From an uncultured Eubacteriales bacterium (GTDB taxonomy: Bacteria > Bacillota > Clostridia > TANB77 > CAG-508), in assembly GCA_949287075.1 (NCBI GenBank), contig CASEEU010000015.1:1-64000 (forward strand): a stretch of 64,000 bases of DNA, given 5' to 3'. Both the position numbers and the translations under genes were made by a program. The notes below the pieces were generated by a model. That model was not told where the DNA came from. It searched no databases and saw only the letters and a list, made by a program, of their open reading frames with translations. The stretch's first letter is position 1. Each line of letters begins with the position of its first letter. This document shows, one piece after another, positions 62,245 through 64,000 of this stretch.

Positions 62245-62374
62245 TGTCGCATAGAAAAACGATCTCAATGAGACAAATGTCGCATAGAAAAACGATCTCA
62301 ATGAGACAAATGTCGCATAGAAAAACGATCTCAACGGGACAAATGTCGCATAGAAAAACGAACTCAATGCGACA
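62245..62374 (+). repeat. REP-like hairpin units, cluster N (4 copies, forward), 3' of the RAYT gene
   Basis: Units at 62245-62275, 62278-62308, 62311-62341 and 62344-62374, all separated by AA. Right arms are TGAGACA, TGAGACA, CGGGACA and TGCGACA. The array starts 1 nt after the RAYT stop codon. Confidence 0.93.
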
Positions 62375-62407
62375 CAAAAATATTCAAAAAATTTATGCGT
62401 AAAAGTA

Positions 62408-62436
62408 TAGACTTTAAAAAAAAGTTATGGTATAAA
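62408..62436 (+). promoter_or_regulatory. Possible promoter of the SipW-like operon
   Basis: TAGACT (62408-62413), 17 bp, TATAAA (62431-62436). The -35 match is weak. Confidence 0.4.
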
Positions 62437-62482
62437 ATATAGTAGAAAAGTATAAAAAAATGTAGAAAAGAAGGAGGAGAAT

Positions 62483-62920
62483 ATGAGAAAAGTAAGAAAA
62501 GGTAAAAAAATGTTGGGAATACTACTAATAGCAATTGTTGCGATTGTTATTATAGTTGTTGCCGTTGTTTTAATTGTTAAAAATGTTAATAAAAATAAAG
62601 AGCAAGAACAACCACAACAAACAGTGGTTGCACTACCAGATACAACCTATAAAAGCATGGAAGTAACAGATGTATCAATGGAATATTTAGACGGGCAAGA
62701 TGAAACAATGGTATCTATGTCTATATTAAATTCAACACAAAATCCTGTAGAAAACGAAAGTTTAAATGCCATTTTAGTTGGTGCTGATGGAGAAGTGTTG
62801 GGACAAATGCAAACTTGGATACAAAGTTTAGCAGTTGGAGAACAATATGACATCAGTGTTGTATTAAAAGGAAATCTAACAGGTACACAATCAATTCAAT
62901 TACAACCAGTGACACAATAG
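62483..62920 (+). CDS. Small membrane-anchored extracytoplasmic protein
   Basis: A 145-residue protein with AAGGAGGAG just upstream of its ATG. A basic head (MRKVRKGKK) precedes a long hydrophobic helix (about residues 10-33), then a polar linker (NKNKEQEQPQQT). The ~95-residue beta-sandwich-like region has VTDVSMEYLDGQDETMVSMSILN, resembling FxLYD/DUF-type lipoprotein domains, but no lipobox Cys is present. Probably the first gene of an operon with the signal peptidase (61 nt downstream) and the exported protein at the window end. Role unknown; an accessory of the secretion or assembly of exported fibres is possible from context only. Confidence 0.6.
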   Translation: MRKVRKGKKMLGILLIAIVAIVIIVVAVVLIVKNVNKNKEQEQPQQTVVALPDTTYKSMEVTDVSMEYLDGQDETMVSMSILNSTQNPVENESLNAILVGADGEVLGQMQTWIQSLAVGEQYDISVVLKGNLTGTQSIQLQPVTQ

Positions 62921-62981
62921 AAAAGGTTTATAGGTAGTACCATATAAAAACCTAAATATATGATGCAAGGGAAGAAAAAAG

Positions 62982-63800
62982 ATGAAAAAAGTACTAGGAA
63001 CTATATTATTTGTAGTATATGCTATTATTGCTATTACAGTTACAGTTTTACTATTATCATATAATGATTATAACAATAGTGTAATAGGTGATTATACTGT
63101 TTATATAGTCACAGATGACTCATTAGAGCCTGAATATAAACAAGGTTCTATACTATTAATAAAAGGAACAAATGATAGAAATGTACAAGTTGGGGATGAA
63201 TTGTTTATATATAAAGTATTAAATAGTTCAGAATATGAAGTAATTTCAACAACTTTACAAGCAAAAACGCAACAAGGAAGTCATACAGTTTATATTGTAG
63301 ATAATGAAGAAAGTTATGCAAGTGACTACTTTATTGGTAAAGTAGATGATACTATTGTTATAGAAGGTTGGGGATATATATTAAGCCTACTAGAATCTAG
63401 ATGGGGATACTTATTCTGTATCGTAGTAGTATCATTATTGCTATTCCTACAAGAAGTATTTGAATTAGTAATGGAAATTAAATATCTTAATCAGCAGAAG
63501 AAAAAAGCAAAAGAGGAAGCTGAAGCAGAGGACGAATATGATGAGGATGAATACGATGAAGATGAAGAATATGAAGAGGAAGAAGTAGTTGCAAAACCAA
63601 GGAAGACTACGAGAACAACCAAAAAAACAAGTCCAAAAACAGCAACTAGGGCAAGTACGAGAACAAAAACAGCAACAGCTTCAAAGGCTGGTACGACAAA
63701 AAAAGCGGGAACAACTTCAAAAGCTAGTACAGCAAGAAAAACAAGTACAACAAGAAAAACAGCAACAACAACTACTCGTAAACCAAAGACTACAAAATGA
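62982..63800 (+). CDS. sipW: SipW-like (ER-type) signal peptidase I with charged cytoplasmic tail; catalytic His not seen
   Basis: A 272-residue protein: first helix (about 5-27), outer catalytic domain (28-135), second helix (about 142-158), then a cytoplasmic tail. The nucleophile region is DDSLEPEYKQGSILLI with Ser47, matching the S-x-x-P box. GDELFIYKV (71-79), VDNEE (106-110) and FIGKV (117-121) match later boxes and provide candidate acidic residues. ER-type enzymes carry His in a T-H-R segment; here the corresponding YEVISTTLQ has none, and the only nearby His (101) is displaced. The tail is odd: an acidic run of DEYDEDE type, then ~70 residues rich in Thr, Lys, Arg and Ala, like histone H1 tails. 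Proposed role: processing of SipW-type substrates such as the following gene product and perhaps the 5994 protein. Confidence 0.65.
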   Translation: MKKVLGTILFVVYAIIAITVTVLLLSYNDYNNSVIGDYTVYIVTDDSLEPEYKQGSILLIKGTNDRNVQVGDELFIYKVLNSSEYEVISTTLQAKTQQGSHTVYIVDNEESYASDYFIGKVDDTIVIEGWGYILSLLESRWGYLFCIVVVSLLLFLQEVFELVMEIKYLNQQKKKAKEEAEAEDEYDEDEYDEDEEYEEEEVVAKPRKTTRTTKKTSPKTATRASTRTKTATASKAGTTKKAGTTSKASTARKTSTTRKTATTTTRKPKTTK

Positions 63801-63818
63801 TCAAAAGAGGAAGAATAA

Positions 63819-64000
63819 ATGAAAAAATTATTAAGAATTTTAGTATTAATAATGTTAATTATAACCTTATTCCAAATAGCGAATATGTATGCTTTATATA
63901 AAGACCAATTAGAAGGTGAATATACAAATTTATTGGGTGTATGGTCAATTAAAGTAAATAGTACAGACATATCTTCAGGAGGTGAAAATTTGACTTTTAA
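63819..64000 (+). CDS. Start of a probable SipW-type exported protein (cut by window end)
   Basis: The first ~60 codons. MKKLLRILVLIMLIITLF forms an export helix, followed by ALYKDQLEGEYTNLLGVWSIKVNSTDISSGGENLTF. The early helix and G-x-W-x-I-K-V-N-x-T-D-I segment resemble camelysin/TasA-like proteins that are processed by SipW. It has ribosome binding site AAAGAGGAAG, starts 18 nt after the signal peptidase stop, and is probably co-transcribed with it. The frame is open to position 64000. Confidence 0.6.
   Translation, partial: MKKLLRILVLIMLIITLFQIANMYALYKDQLEGEYTNLLGVWSIKVNSTDISSGGENLTF

Noticed and set aside
61217..62374. Complete IS200/IS605 insertion sequence
   Set aside because: The transposase carries RAYT features (C-terminal helix-turn-helix, flanking REP-like arrays) and no IS200-type subterminal ends or TnpB were seen. 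Flanking units are family members found across the window, not unique element ends.

Overview
The window is low-GC, + strand throughout, and reads like a chromosome segment of an uncultured gut-type Clostridia (Firmicutes). The grounds are very A-rich intergenic DNA, strong GGAGG ribosome binding sites, sigma-A promoters with 17-bp spacing, a YlmC/YmxH-type sporulation-associated PRC-barrel protein, a short alanyl-tRNA synthetase, and enormous BspA-like (DUF285) surface proteins. No species can be assigned from the sequence alone.

Layout. Positions 1-5000 hold the 3' end of a structured RNA, ylmC, a minimal alaS, a small hypothetical gene, an elongator tRNA-Met(CAT), and a two-gene operon in which a RelA/SpoT-fold protein overlaps by 1 nt a DUF4065/Panacea-domain protein. 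That is the layout of a toxSAS-PanA toxin-antitoxin pair. Positions 5000-8500 hold a small membrane protein, a secreted/anchored protein with a YAWF-type N-terminus, a pair of mutually exclusive hairpins, and a K/R-rich protein of unknown role. Positions 8983-60139 are dominated by three giant surface-protein loci: 4,239 aa; 1,593 aa; and a locus of about 9,470 codons interrupted by one apparent +1 frameshift at about 34840. All are built from a signal/anchor helix, DUF285 repeat blocks, Ig-like beta-sandwich modules and, in two of them, LamG-like domains. Between them lie one intact and two decayed copies of a PD-(D/E)XK (Rpn/PF12784-type) transposase-like gene and a DUF1385-like membrane protein. 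Positions 60333-64000 hold a frameshifted membrane-anchored protein, a RAYT (REP-associated tyrosine transposase), a small anchored protein, a SipW-like signal peptidase and the start of a probable exported substrate.

Two systems stand out. First, 39 copies of a 31-nt imperfect hairpin sit in 13 intergenic clusters. Each has 7-nt arms TGTCGCA/TGCGACA around an asymmetric A-rich core, and nearly all neighbouring copies are separated only by A or T runs. Four copies flank the RAYT gene on each side in mirror orientation, so RAYT plus hairpin looks like a Clostridia-type REP system. Forward arrays sit 5' and reverse arrays 3' of each giant surface gene. Reverse copies have the A-tract/hairpin/T-tract form of a bidirectional terminator and often abut stop codons. 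Second, the last ~130 bp of the 4,239-aa gene encode a C-type-lectin-like tail of about 51% GC with the codon pattern expected of a diversity-generating retroelement (DGR) variable region. No reverse transcriptase or template repeat is visible here, so they would have to act from elsewhere. The 1,593-aa paralogue stops exactly where this tail would begin and is followed at once by a hairpin array.
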